Source: an uncultured Faecalibacterium sp.
GTDB lineage: Bacteria > Bacillota > Clostridia > Oscillospirales > Ruminococcaceae
Length of the DNA stretch: 6,415 nt
Assembly: GCA_945982465.1 (NCBI GenBank)
Contig: CAMFSB010000098.1
Span: 1 to 6,415, forward strand
Direction: 5' to 3'
Below, in pieces: positions 1-6,415 of this stretch (positions are counted from its first letter, which is position 1; each line of letters starts with the position of its first letter). A model generated the notes under the pieces. It saw only the letters and a program-made list of their open reading frames with translations, did no database searches and was not told the DNA's origin. A program made the position numbers and the translations under genes.

Positions 1-833
1 AGTTCTCGCGGGATCAGCTGCTAACGGCCATCTGCGTTTCCAGCGCCAACGACGCGGCCGTGGCGGTGGCGGAATACGTGGGCGGCAGCGAGCCAGTGTT
101 TGTGGAGCGCATGAACGCCCGCGCCTCGGAGCTGGGCATGGAGAACACCACCTTCCGCAACGCCTGCGGCCTGGACGAGGCGGGCCACATTTCCACCGCG
201 CGGGACGTGGCGCTGATGAGCCGCGCCATCCTGAACGAATGCCCCGAGGTGAAAAACTACACCACCATCTGGATGGATACGCTGCGGGGCGGCGCCACCC
301 AGCTCATCAACACCAACAAGCTGCTCAAGCGGTACAACGGCATCACCGGCCTGAAAACCGGCACCACCGGCGGGGCGGGGGTCTGCATTTCCGCCTCCGC
401 CACGCGGGAGGGCCTTTCGCTGATCGCGGTGGTGCTGGGCGCACCGTCCAGCGCCGACCGGTTCAATGCGGCCACCGCGCTTTTGGACTACGGCTTTGCC
501 AGCTACGAGGCGGCGGCTTTGCCGGATCTGTCCGCCGCGCCGCTGGAAATCGAGGTGGCCGGCGGCGAGCAGGCGTATATCCGGCTGGATTATTCGGCGC
601 TGCCGCCTGCGCTGCTGCTGAAAAAGGGCGAGGGCGGCGCGCTCTCTGCCGTGGTGGATCTGCCCGAGCAGGCCCCCGCGCCGGTGCGCAAGGGCGACGC
701 GCTGGGCACGGTGACCATCACCAGTGGCGAACGGGTGCTGGGCGAGTACGCGATCGCCGCAGCGGAAAACGACCCGCGGCTGGAATTTTCCGGCGCGGTA
801 TGGCTTTTGCTGCGCAGCCTGGCCGGGGTATAA
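1..833 (+). CDS. D-alanyl-D-alanine carboxypeptidase (DacF/PBP5-like), 5' part missing
   Basis: This is the C-terminal 276 residues of a low-molecular-mass penicillin-binding protein (peptidase S11). Members remove the terminal D-alanine from peptidoglycan stem pentapeptides outside the membrane and so limit cross-linking. The reading frame is open from base 3, so the gene starts upstream; the signal peptide and the SxxK nucleophile motif lie outside the window. The SxN motif is seen as SAN at bases 42-50, and the KTG triad as LKTGTTGGAG, with KTG at 354-362. Between them is a GLD..GHISTARD segment typical of the family. From about base 530 the sequence fits the beta-rich PBP5 C-terminal domain. 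It ends in a short hydrophobic/amphipathic stretch (GAVWLLLRSLAGV) that in this family attaches the enzyme to the membrane. A terminator follows 22 bases after the stop. DacF, DacA and DacB types cannot be separated on this fragment, so no symbol is given. Family assignment is firm; physiological role (vegetative or sporulation) is open. Confidence 0.93.
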   Translation, partial: FSRDQLLTAICVSSANDAAVAVAEYVGGSEPVFVERMNARASELGMENTTFRNACGLDEAGHISTARDVALMSRAILNECPEVKNYTTIWMDTLRGGATQLINTNKLLKRYNGITGLKTGTTGGAGVCISASATREGLSLIAVVLGAPSSADRFNAATALLDYGFASYEAAALPDLSAAPLEIEVAGGEQAYIRLDYSALPPALLLKKGEGGALSAVVDLPEQAPAPVRKGDALGTVTITSGERVLGEYAIAAAENDPRLEFSGAVWLLLRSLAGV

Positions 834-855
834 AGGCAGCGCGGGGATAAAATGG

Positions 856-892
856 CAGGCGGCGGAGCAGAGGGGCTCCGCCGCCTGTTTTT
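856..892 (+). terminator. Intrinsic terminator after the carboxypeptidase gene
   Basis: A perfect 13-bp GC-rich inverted repeat is present. The left arm 856-868 (CAGGCGGCGGAGC) and right arm 875-887 enclose a 6-nt loop, and five T residues follow at 888-892. It begins 22 bases after the stop codon at 831-833. This is the strongest terminator in the window. It separates the carboxypeptidase from the pgi unit, which has its own promoter. Confidence 0.93.
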
Positions 893-918
893 GCGCCCCG
901 GCGGCGGCACAAGCGGCG

Positions 919-953
919 TTTGGCAGGGGGCGCAAAGGTTTTTGCCAAAAACT
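919..953. repeat. Short nested inverted repeats in the dac-pgi gap
   Basis: TTTGGCA at 919-925 is matched by its exact reverse complement TGCCAAA at 943-949, with 17 bases between. Nested with it, GTTTTTG (938-944) and CAAAAAC (946-952) form a near-contiguous palindrome around base 945. It lies between the upstream terminator and the pgi promoter. It could be an operator, a weak secondary hairpin, a decayed extragenic repeat or chance. Nothing in the window repeats it. Confidence 0.3.
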
Positions 954-994
954 GGAGCGGCTGTAAAATCTCTCTGAAAACTCATTCTTTTGCC

Positions 995-1023
995 TTGACT
1001 TTGCACGGCGGCAACGGTACACT
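995..1023 (+). promoter_or_regulatory. Sigma-A-type promoter of pgi
   Basis: The -35 box TTGACT (995-1000, five of six consensus bases) and -10 box TACACT (1018-1023, four of six) are separated by exactly 17 bases. The predicted start near base 1030 would give a leader of about 28 nt. The ribosome binding site GGGAGG (1044-1049) lies 8 nt before the ATG. The site sits directly downstream of a terminator, which supports a real transcription start. Confidence 0.75.
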
Positions 1024-1057
1024 GATATCAAATAAGACCCTGTGGGAGGTTTAGAAT

Positions 1058-2389
<1,332 letters not shown>

Positions 2390-2404
2390 GTTACTTATGA
2401 TTCC

Positions 2405-2420
2405 TGCGCTTTCGGGCGCA
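2405..2420 (+). other. Small UUCG-loop hairpin between pgi and the P-loop gene
   Basis: TGCGC (2405-2409) and GCGCA (2416-2420) pair, with a possible extra T-G wobble closing a TTCG tetraloop (2411-2414). No T-run follows, so it is not a terminator. It ends six bases before the next ribosome binding site. It may stabilise or process the transcript at the gene junction, or be incidental. Confidence 0.35.
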
Positions 2421-2426
2421 ATAAAT

Positions 2427-2432
2427 AGGAGG
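2427..2432 (+). promoter_or_regulatory. Ribosome binding site that fixes the start of the P-loop gene
   Basis: A full AGGAGG stands 9 nt before the ATG at 2442. An in-frame ATG also exists at 2397. It would place this binding site inside the coding region, would add 15 residues ahead of the P-loop strand, and has no binding site of its own. The 2442 start is therefore preferred. Confidence 0.88.
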
Positions 2433-2441
2433 ATACTCTTT

Positions 2442-2846
2442 ATGATTAAACTGATCGTTGGCACCAAAGGCTCCGGCAAGACCAAGGCGATGATCGACCA
2501 GATCAACACCGCCGTTAAAACCACCAACGGCAATGTGGTCGTGGTGGAAAAAGGCATGAAGCTGACGTATGACATCGATCATGCGGCGCGCCTGATCGAC
2601 CTGGATGAATATAAGATCTCCGGCGGCGAGATGCTGTACGGCTTTGTGGCGGGCCTGCTGGCCGGCAACTACGACATCACCGAGATGTTCATCGACGGCA
2701 TCCTGAAGGTGCTGGATCACGATGTGACCAAGCTGGGCGTTGTGCTGGATGAGATCGCGGCCATCGCGGGCGATACGGTCAAGGTCACGGTGACGGTCAG
2801 CGCCGACGAGGCTGCCCTGCCCCACGACGTGAAGAAGTACCTGTAA
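2442..2846 (+). CDS. Small P-loop NTP-binding protein of unknown function
   Basis: This 134-residue, probably cytoplasmic protein has no signal peptide or clear membrane segment. It begins with a strand running directly into a Walker A loop, MIKLIVGTKGSGKT, with GTKGSGKT at 7-14. A hydrophobic strand ending in aspartate, EMFID (81-85), is the best Walker B candidate; VVLDE (100-104) is a second. The strand KVTVTVS (114-120) followed by AD could be a sensor-like polar position. It closes with DVKKYL. From memory, similar proteins of the same length and ending occur across Clostridia, often labelled 'twitching motility protein PilT'. That label is not supported: PilT is about 340 residues and its other motifs are absent here. 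The protein is roughly one minimal P-loop domain. It lies 52 nt after pgi with no terminator between, so co-expression with pgi is likely, but a metabolic link is unproven. Existence of the gene is firm; function is unknown. Confidence 0.9.
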   Translation: MIKLIVGTKGSGKTKAMIDQINTAVKTTNGNVVVVEKGMKLTYDIDHAARLIDLDEYKISGGEMLYGFVAGLLAGNYDITEMFIDGILKVLDHDVTKLGVVLDEIAAIAGDTVKVTVTVSADEAALPHDVKKYL

Positions 2847-2865
2847 GCCGCGCCGATCTTGCACA

Positions 2866-2906
2866 AAAACGGGGGGCCGCCAAATTTTGACGGTCCCTTT
2901 CGTTTT
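2866..2906 (+). terminator. Intrinsic terminator after the pgi unit
   Basis: GGGGCCGCC (2873-2881) pairs with GACGGTCCC (2889-2897) around a 7-nt loop, with one G-T wobble and one mismatch. Outer bases AAAACG (2866-2871) can pair with CGTTTT (2901-2906), extending the stem and leaving T-rich sequence on the right. It starts 19 bases after the stop of the P-loop gene. It is imperfect, but its position directly before a strong promoter supports it. Confidence 0.75.
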
Positions 2907-2911
2907 GGGTA

Positions 2912-2940
2912 TTGACAAAGCCGGCTTTGGGCGATATACT
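2912..2940 (+). promoter_or_regulatory. Near-consensus sigma-A promoter of yceD-rpmF
   Basis: TTGACA (2912-2917) is a perfect -35 box. TATACT (2935-2940) matches five of six bases of the -10 box, and the spacer is exactly 17 bases. The predicted start near 2947 leaves a leader of only about 21 nt. The strength fits a ribosomal protein operon. No long leader or riboswitch fits between the promoter and the start codon. Confidence 0.88.
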
Positions 2941-2967
2941 TACAAGGCAGCCTTTTAGAGGTGTACT

Positions 2968-3468
2968 ATGCTATTTGACCTGAAACATTTTTTCGACACC
3001 GGCAAGCGGCCTTATGAATCACGGCTCACCGTTGATTTGTCTGCCCGTGATTTTTCCGGCGCGGTGATCCCGCAGCCGGTACAGGCGCAGTTCACTGCCT
3101 GCCCCGTTGCCGAAGGCGTCGTGGTGGCATTGAAGGCCGAAGCGGAAGTACACGGCGACTGTGCGCTCTGCCTGGACCCTGTCCGGCGCAGCTATGCGGT
3201 CGATGCCGAATGGACCGTTCGGGAACGGGATCTTGCAGACCCGGATTTCGAGCTTCCGCTGGAGGAAAAAGGCAAGCTGAACGTGGACGAATGGCTGTTC
3301 CAGGAGTTTATGTTCCAGATCCCGACGGTGCTGGTGTGCAGTGCCGGCTGTCAGGGGCTTTGCCCCGCGTGCGGACGCAAAAAAGCGGCGTGCATCTGCC
3401 CCAAAGAGGCACAGCAGGCCGCGCCGGTGGACGCACGGCTGAGCATTCTGAAATCACTGCTGAACTGA
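2968..3468 (+). CDS. yceD: YceD/DUF177 family protein, cysteine-rich
   Basis: This 166-residue cytoplasmic protein belongs to the DUF177 family, usually encoded immediately before rpmF. The family is linked to ribosome biogenesis, with reports tying it to 23S rRNA accumulation in bacteria and plants, but no reaction is established. Here the N-terminal half is beta-rich and carries a CALC pair (Cys65, Cys68). The middle holds the conserved acidic segment LNVDEWLFQEF (104-114). The C-terminal third has six cysteines (124, 128, 132, 135, 142, 144) around a GLCPACG motif, suggesting a bound metal, probably zinc. It ends with the family's typical DARLSILKSLL. The start is the ATG at 2968, with AGAGG (2957-2961) six nt upstream. 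rpmF follows 24 nt after the stop, so the two form one operon. Confidence 0.93.
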   Translation: MLFDLKHFFDTGKRPYESRLTVDLSARDFSGAVIPQPVQAQFTACPVAEGVVVALKAEAEVHGDCALCLDPVRRSYAVDAEWTVRERDLADPDFELPLEEKGKLNVDEWLFQEFMFQIPTVLVCSAGCQGLCPACGRKKAACICPKEAQQAAPVDARLSILKSLLN

Positions 3469-3492
3469 ATTCCATCGAGGAGGTGCAAGAAT

Positions 3493-3672
3493 ATGGCAGT
3501 CCCTAAGAGACATCATTCCAAGGCCCGCCGCGACAAGCGTCGCAGCAATGTTTGGAAGCTGGAGGCCCCTGCGCTGGTCAAGTGCAGCAACTGCGGCGCT
3601 CTGAAGCTCCCCCACCAGGCATGTGGCAACTGCGGTTACTACAAGGGCGAGGAAGTCATCAAGAAGGCCTGA
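3493..3672 (+). CDS. rpmF: 50S ribosomal protein L32 (bL32), zinc-ribbon form
   Basis: This 59-residue ribosomal protein of the large subunit has the usual length for the family. The N-terminal MAVPKRHHSKARRDKRRS is the basic, rRNA-contacting region characteristic of L32. Residues 31-47 form a zinc ribbon with cysteines 31, 34, 44 and 47 (CSNC, nine residues, CGNC), so this is the zinc-binding (C+) form, not the zinc-independent paralogue. A strong GAGGAGGTG binding site (3477-3485) lies 7 nt before the ATG. It is the second gene of the yceD operon and is followed after 34 bases by a terminator. Codons favour common GC-rich choices, as expected for a highly expressed gene. Confidence 0.98.
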   Translation: MAVPKRHHSKARRDKRRSNVWKLEAPALVKCSNCGALKLPHQACGNCGYYKGEEVIKKA

Positions 3673-3706
3673 TTTGCGCGCATCTGATGGCAACAGTGTC
3701 GAATTG

Positions 3707-3746
3707 AAAAGGGGAGGGCGGGTTTGCTGCCTTCCCCTTTTATTTT
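3707..3746 (+). terminator. Intrinsic terminator after rpmF
   Basis: AAAAGGGGAGGGC (3707-3719) pairs with GCCTTCCCCTTTT (3729-3741) across a 9-nt loop. This gives a 13-bp stem with a single G-T wobble and a T-rich tail ATTTT (3742-3746). It separates the abundant rpmF message from the downstream DUF512-der genes. Since no promoter is evident after it, it may be a partial terminator that lets some transcription through. Confidence 0.88.
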
Positions 3747-3784
3747 CCGGCCGCACCGGCCGGCGGAAAGGGGGCAAAGCGGAT

Positions 3785-5110
3785 ATGGCGGTACGCATCC
3801 AAAGCGTGGAGCCGGGCAGCGTCGCCCAGCAGCTGGGCCTTGCGCCCGGCGACGAGCTGCTGGAGGTGGACGGCAACCCCATCAACGATATGCTGGACTA
3901 TCAGTTTTACACCGACAGCGCCAGCTTCCACCTCAAGGCGGCCCGCGGCGGCAGTTCCATGGCGTTCGATGTGCAAAAGCAGGAATACCAGCCCGTTGGC
4001 TGTGATTTCGAGACCTACCTGGCCGATCAGAAGCATTCCTGCGCCAACCACTGCATGTTCTGCTTTATCGACCAGCTGCCCCCCGGCTTGCGCGAGAGCC
4101 TGTATTTCAAGGACGATGACGAACGGCTGTCGTTTTTGTTCGGCAACTATATCACGCTGACCAACATGACCGATCACGAGATCGACCGCATCATCAAGAT
4201 GCACATCTCGCCCATCAACATTTCGGTGCATACCACGAACCCCCAGCTGCGGGTGCGCATGCTGGCCAATAAGCGCGGCGGCGAAAGCCTGCGCTATCTG
4301 GAGCAGCTTGCCAAGGCGGGGGTGGCGCTCAACTGCCAGCTGGTGCTGTGCCGCGGCGTCAACGATGGCGCCGAGCTGCGCCGCACGCTGGAGGATCTGC
4401 TGGCGCTGGGCCCGGCGGTACAAAGCATCGCCGCGGTGCCCGCCGGCCTGACCGACTACCGCAAGGGGCTGTACCCGCTGCAGGCCTACGACGCGGCCAG
4501 CAGCGCCGCCGTGCTGGATATTCTGGAAGCATACGGCGAACGCTGCAAGCGCGAGCGCGGTGCGCGGATCGTCTACCCCAGCGACGAATGGTACCTGAAC
4601 ACCGGCCGGCCGATCCCCCCGGCGGAGTTTTACGAGGACTATGCCCAGCTGGAAAACGGCGTTGGCATGTGGCGGCTGTTCCGCGAGGAATTTCTGGCCG
4701 AGCTGGAAAAACCCCACCGCCTGTACGGCGAAAAGCACATCGATGTAGTAACAGGCACCATGGCCGCCCCGCTGATCCGGGAGATGATGGAGCAGCTGCA
4801 CCGCCAGTACCCCATGGTGCATGTGGCCGTGCATCCCATCCAGAACCGCTTTTTCGGCGGCAATGTGGGGGTGGCCGGCCTGGTAACCGCCACAGACATT
4901 CTTGCCCAGTGCAGGGGCAGGCTGCAAAGCCGGGTGCTGGGCGTGCCCGAGGTGATGCTGCGCGATGAAAAAGACCGCTTTTTGGATGACATTACGGTAG
5001 AGCAGCTTGCCGCCGAGCTGGGCGTGCGGGTGGAGATCCTGCCCGCCCGCGGCGGCGAGGAGGCCAAGGCCCTGCTGCGCACCGGCCTGCGCATCGCCCG
5101 CAGGCGCTGA
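3785..5110 (+). CDS. DUF512 family protein with PDZ and radical-SAM-like domains
   Basis: This 441-residue protein is predicted cytoplasmic, with no signal peptide. Domains in order: an N-terminal PDZ-like domain (about 1-60, with SVEPGSVAQQLGL and GDELLEVDG); a radical-SAM-like region with the iron-sulfur motif CANHCMFC (Cys86, Cys90, Cys93, CxxxCxxC spacing) and a barrel-like stretch containing SPINISVHTTNPQLR; and the C-terminal DUF512 region from about residue 220, with DEWYLNTG and an FFGGNVGVAGL segment (356-366). The family is widespread in Clostridia and has a cyanobacterial relative described as a putative FeS oxidoreductase; its substrate is not established to my knowledge. Annotation could wrongly extend the start upstream to about 3623, which would overlap rpmF and the terminator. 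The ATG at 3785 begins directly at the PDZ strand, with AAAGGGGG (3767-3774) 10 nt before it. der follows after 46 nt, which suggests co-transcription and perhaps a role linked to translation (inference). Confidence 0.9.
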   Translation: MAVRIQSVEPGSVAQQLGLAPGDELLEVDGNPINDMLDYQFYTDSASFHLKAARGGSSMAFDVQKQEYQPVGCDFETYLADQKHSCANHCMFCFIDQLPPGLRESLYFKDDDERLSFLFGNYITLTNMTDHEIDRIIKMHISPINISVHTTNPQLRVRMLANKRGGESLRYLEQLAKAGVALNCQLVLCRGVNDGAELRRTLEDLLALGPAVQSIAAVPAGLTDYRKGLYPLQAYDAASSAAVLDILEAYGERCKRERGARIVYPSDEWYLNTGRPIPPAEFYEDYAQLENGVGMWRLFREEFLAELEKPHRLYGEKHIDVVTGTMAAPLIREMMEQLHRQYPMVHVAVHPIQNRFFGGNVGVAGLVTATDILAQCRGRLQSRVLGVPEVMLRDEKDRFLDDITVEQLAAELGVRVEILPARGGEEAKALLRTGLRIARRR

Positions 5111-5156
5111 GCCGGGGCAAAGCCGTTTTTTACAGAGGAAAGGAGCGTGAAGCAGG

Positions 5157-6415
5157 ATGTCCAAGCCCATCGTGGCGGTGGTAGGCCGCCCCAACGTTGG
5201 CAAATCCACCCTGTTCAACAAGCTGTGCGGCCAGAGGCTGGCCATTGTGGAGGATACCCCCGGCGTGACCCGCGACCGCATTTTTGGTGAATGCGAATGG
5301 TGCGGCAAGCAGCTGCTGCTGGTGGACACCGGCGGCATCGAGCCGACGGCCAGCGAGGGCATTCTGGCCCATATGCGCCAGCAGGCCGAGATCGCCATTG
5401 ATACCGCCGACTGCATCATCATGGTGGTGGATGTGAAAACCGGCCTGACCGCATCGGACGAGGATGTGGCCCACATGCTGCGCCGCAGCCGCAAGCCGGT
5501 GCTGCTGGCGGTGAATAAGTGCGACAAGATCGGCGAGCCGCCCATGGAACTGTACGAGTTCTACAACCTGGGCTTCGACGAGGTGGTGCCCATCTCGTCG
5601 GTGCACGGCCACGGCCCAGGCGATCTGCTGGACGCGGTGTGCGCCCACCTCACCTTTGACGAGAACCAGACGGACGAGGACCGCATCCCGGTGGCGATCA
5701 TCGGCCGCCCCAACGTGGGCAAATCCAGCCTGACCAACTATATCCTGGGCGAAAACCGCATGATCGTGGCCGACGAAGCGGGCACCACCCGCGACGCCAT
5801 CGACACGCTGGTGGACAACGCCTACGGCAAGTTCATCTTTACGGACACCGCCGGCCTGCGCAAAAAAGGCAATGTGGGCGATGGGCTGGAGCGCTATATG
5901 GTGCTGCGCAGCCTGGCCGCCGTGGAGCGCAGCCGCGTGGCGCTGATTTTGGTGGACGGCACCCAGGGCTTTACCGAGCAGGATTCCAAGGTGGCGGGCT
6001 ACGCCCATGAGCAGGGCAAGGCCTGCATCATCGTGGTGAATAAATGGGACGCGGTGGAAAAGGACGACAAGACCCAGGATATCCAGCGCAAGCTGTATCA
6101 GGAGGATTTTGCGTTCATGTCCTACGCGCCGGTCATTTTCATTTCGGCCAAGACCGGTTATAATGTAAACAAGCTGATGCAGATGATCTGCGATGTGGAC
6201 GCGCAGAACGGCGCCCGCGTGCCCACCGGCGTTTTGAACGAGATGTTGGCCCGCGCCACCGCCCGGATGCAGCCGCCCAGCGACAAGGGCCGCCGCCTGA
6301 AGATCTTTTATCTCACGCAGGCGTCCACCCGGCCGCCCACGTTTGTGGCGGTTGTAAACTCGAAGCAGCTGTGCCATTTCAGCTACCAGCGGTTCATCAT
6401 CACGCAGATCCGCGA
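5157..6415 (+). CDS. der: Ribosome biogenesis GTPase Der (EngA), 3' end outside the window
   Basis: Der is an essential GTPase with two tandem G domains that assists maturation of the 50S subunit. The window holds 419 complete codons of a protein usually around 440 residues, so only about 20 C-terminal residues are missing. G domain 1 shows GRPNVGKS (10-17), TRD (38-40), DTGG (57-60) and NKCD (120-123). G domain 2 shows GRPNVGKS (183-190), TRD (211-213), DTAG (230-233), NKWD (295-298) and SAK (330-332). The KH-like C-terminal domain is recognisable from RRLKIFYLTQ (379-388), with RPPTFVAVVN and HFSYQRF. All GTP-binding motifs are intact. The ATG at 5157 is used; AGGAG (5141-5145) lies 11 nt upstream, slightly long. 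A GTG at 5147 is out of frame and is not the start. The 46-nt gap from the DUF512 gene has no convincing terminator, so both are likely in one transcript. Confidence 0.98.
   Translation, partial: MSKPIVAVVGRPNVGKSTLFNKLCGQRLAIVEDTPGVTRDRIFGECEWCGKQLLLVDTGGIEPTASEGILAHMRQQAEIAIDTADCIIMVVDVKTGLTASDEDVAHMLRRSRKPVLLAVNKCDKIGEPPMELYEFYNLGFDEVVPISSVHGHGPGDLLDAVCAHLTFDENQTDEDRIPVAIIGRPNVGKSSLTNYILGENRMIVADEAGTTRDAIDTLVDNAYGKFIFTDTAGLRKKGNVGDGLERYMVLRSLAAVERSRVALILVDGTQGFTEQDSKVAGYAHEQGKACIIVVNKWDAVEKDDKTQDIQRKLYQEDFAFMSYAPVIFISAKTGYNVNKLMQMICDVDAQNGARVPTGVLNEMLARATARMQPPSDKGRRLKIFYLTQASTRPPTFVAVVNSKQLCHFSYQRFIITQIR

Noticed and set aside
964..969. TAAAAT as an alternative -10 box upstream of pgi
   Set aside because: No -35 box is found at suitable spacing. 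The TTGACT-17-TACACT pair downstream is much better.
2397..2441. Earlier in-frame ATG for the P-loop gene
   Set aside because: It has no binding site, would add 15 residues before the first P-loop strand, and would bury the AGGAGG at 2427-2432 that serves the 2442 start.
2442..2846. Twitching motility ATPase PilT
   Set aside because: The protein is 134 residues, versus about 340 for PilT, and lacks the Asp-box, His-box and N-terminal PAS-like domain. Only the Walker A loop is shared.
3623..3784. Upstream extension of the DUF512 coding region
   Set aside because: It would overlap the end of rpmF and read through the terminator hairpin. The protein similarity begins at the PDZ strand following the ATG at 3785.
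5113..5131. Possible terminator between DUF512 and der (CGG...CCG followed by six T)
   Set aside because: Only three base pairs can form, in either a triloop or a 7-nt-loop arrangement. That is too weak for an intrinsic terminator despite the T-run.
3740..5545. A 601-codon open frame on the minus strand, plus other long minus-strand frames at 5130-6377, 1028-2575 and 21-1031
   Set aside because: They lie antisense to clearly recognised genes (DUF512, der, pgi, dac). Their translations are histidine-, glutamine- and alanine-rich with no recognisable domain, as expected from GC-rich codon bias on the opposite strand.

Overview
The window is a GC-rich stretch of ordinary bacterial chromosome. 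Every gene I can support lies on the + strand. The gene set and punctuation fit a Bacillota (Firmicutes) genome of the class Clostridia, most plausibly a high-GC gut member of the Oscillospiraceae/Ruminococcaceae. The evidence is a short Firmicutes-type glucose-6-phosphate isomerase, purine-rich AGGAGG-type ribosome binding sites, sigma-A-like promoters, intrinsic terminators, a DUF177-rpmF pair and a DUF512-der pair. The family placement is inference and rests on no marker RNA.

Layout from left to right: (1) The 3' part of a penicillin-binding-protein-type D-alanyl-D-alanine carboxypeptidase (1-833) enters from outside the window and ends at a perfect 13-bp-stem intrinsic terminator (856-892). 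(2) A sigma-A-type promoter (995-1023) drives pgi (1058-2389). pgi is followed after 52 nt, with no terminator, by a 134-residue P-loop protein of unknown function (2442-2846). An intrinsic terminator (2866-2906) closes this unit. (3) Only five bases later a near-consensus promoter (2912-2940) starts yceD (DUF177, 2968-3468) and rpmF (ribosomal protein L32, 3493-3672). This unit ends at another intrinsic terminator (3707-3746). (4) A PDZ/radical-SAM-like/DUF512 protein (3785-5110) and the ribosome-assembly GTPase Der (5157 to beyond the window end) follow. I see no convincing promoter of their own, so they may depend on read-through of the rpmF terminator.

Functionally the window joins peptidoglycan trimming, central sugar metabolism and a ribosome-biogenesis cluster (YceD, L32, Der). 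The two genes of unknown role, the P-loop protein after pgi and the DUF512 protein before der, are the ones worth attention. I found no CRISPR array, tRNA, rRNA, insertion sequence, phage gene or defence system. No gap between genes exceeds about 225 bases. The largest (834-1057) holds a terminator, a small inverted repeat and a promoter. I do not see an undescribed multi-gene system here.
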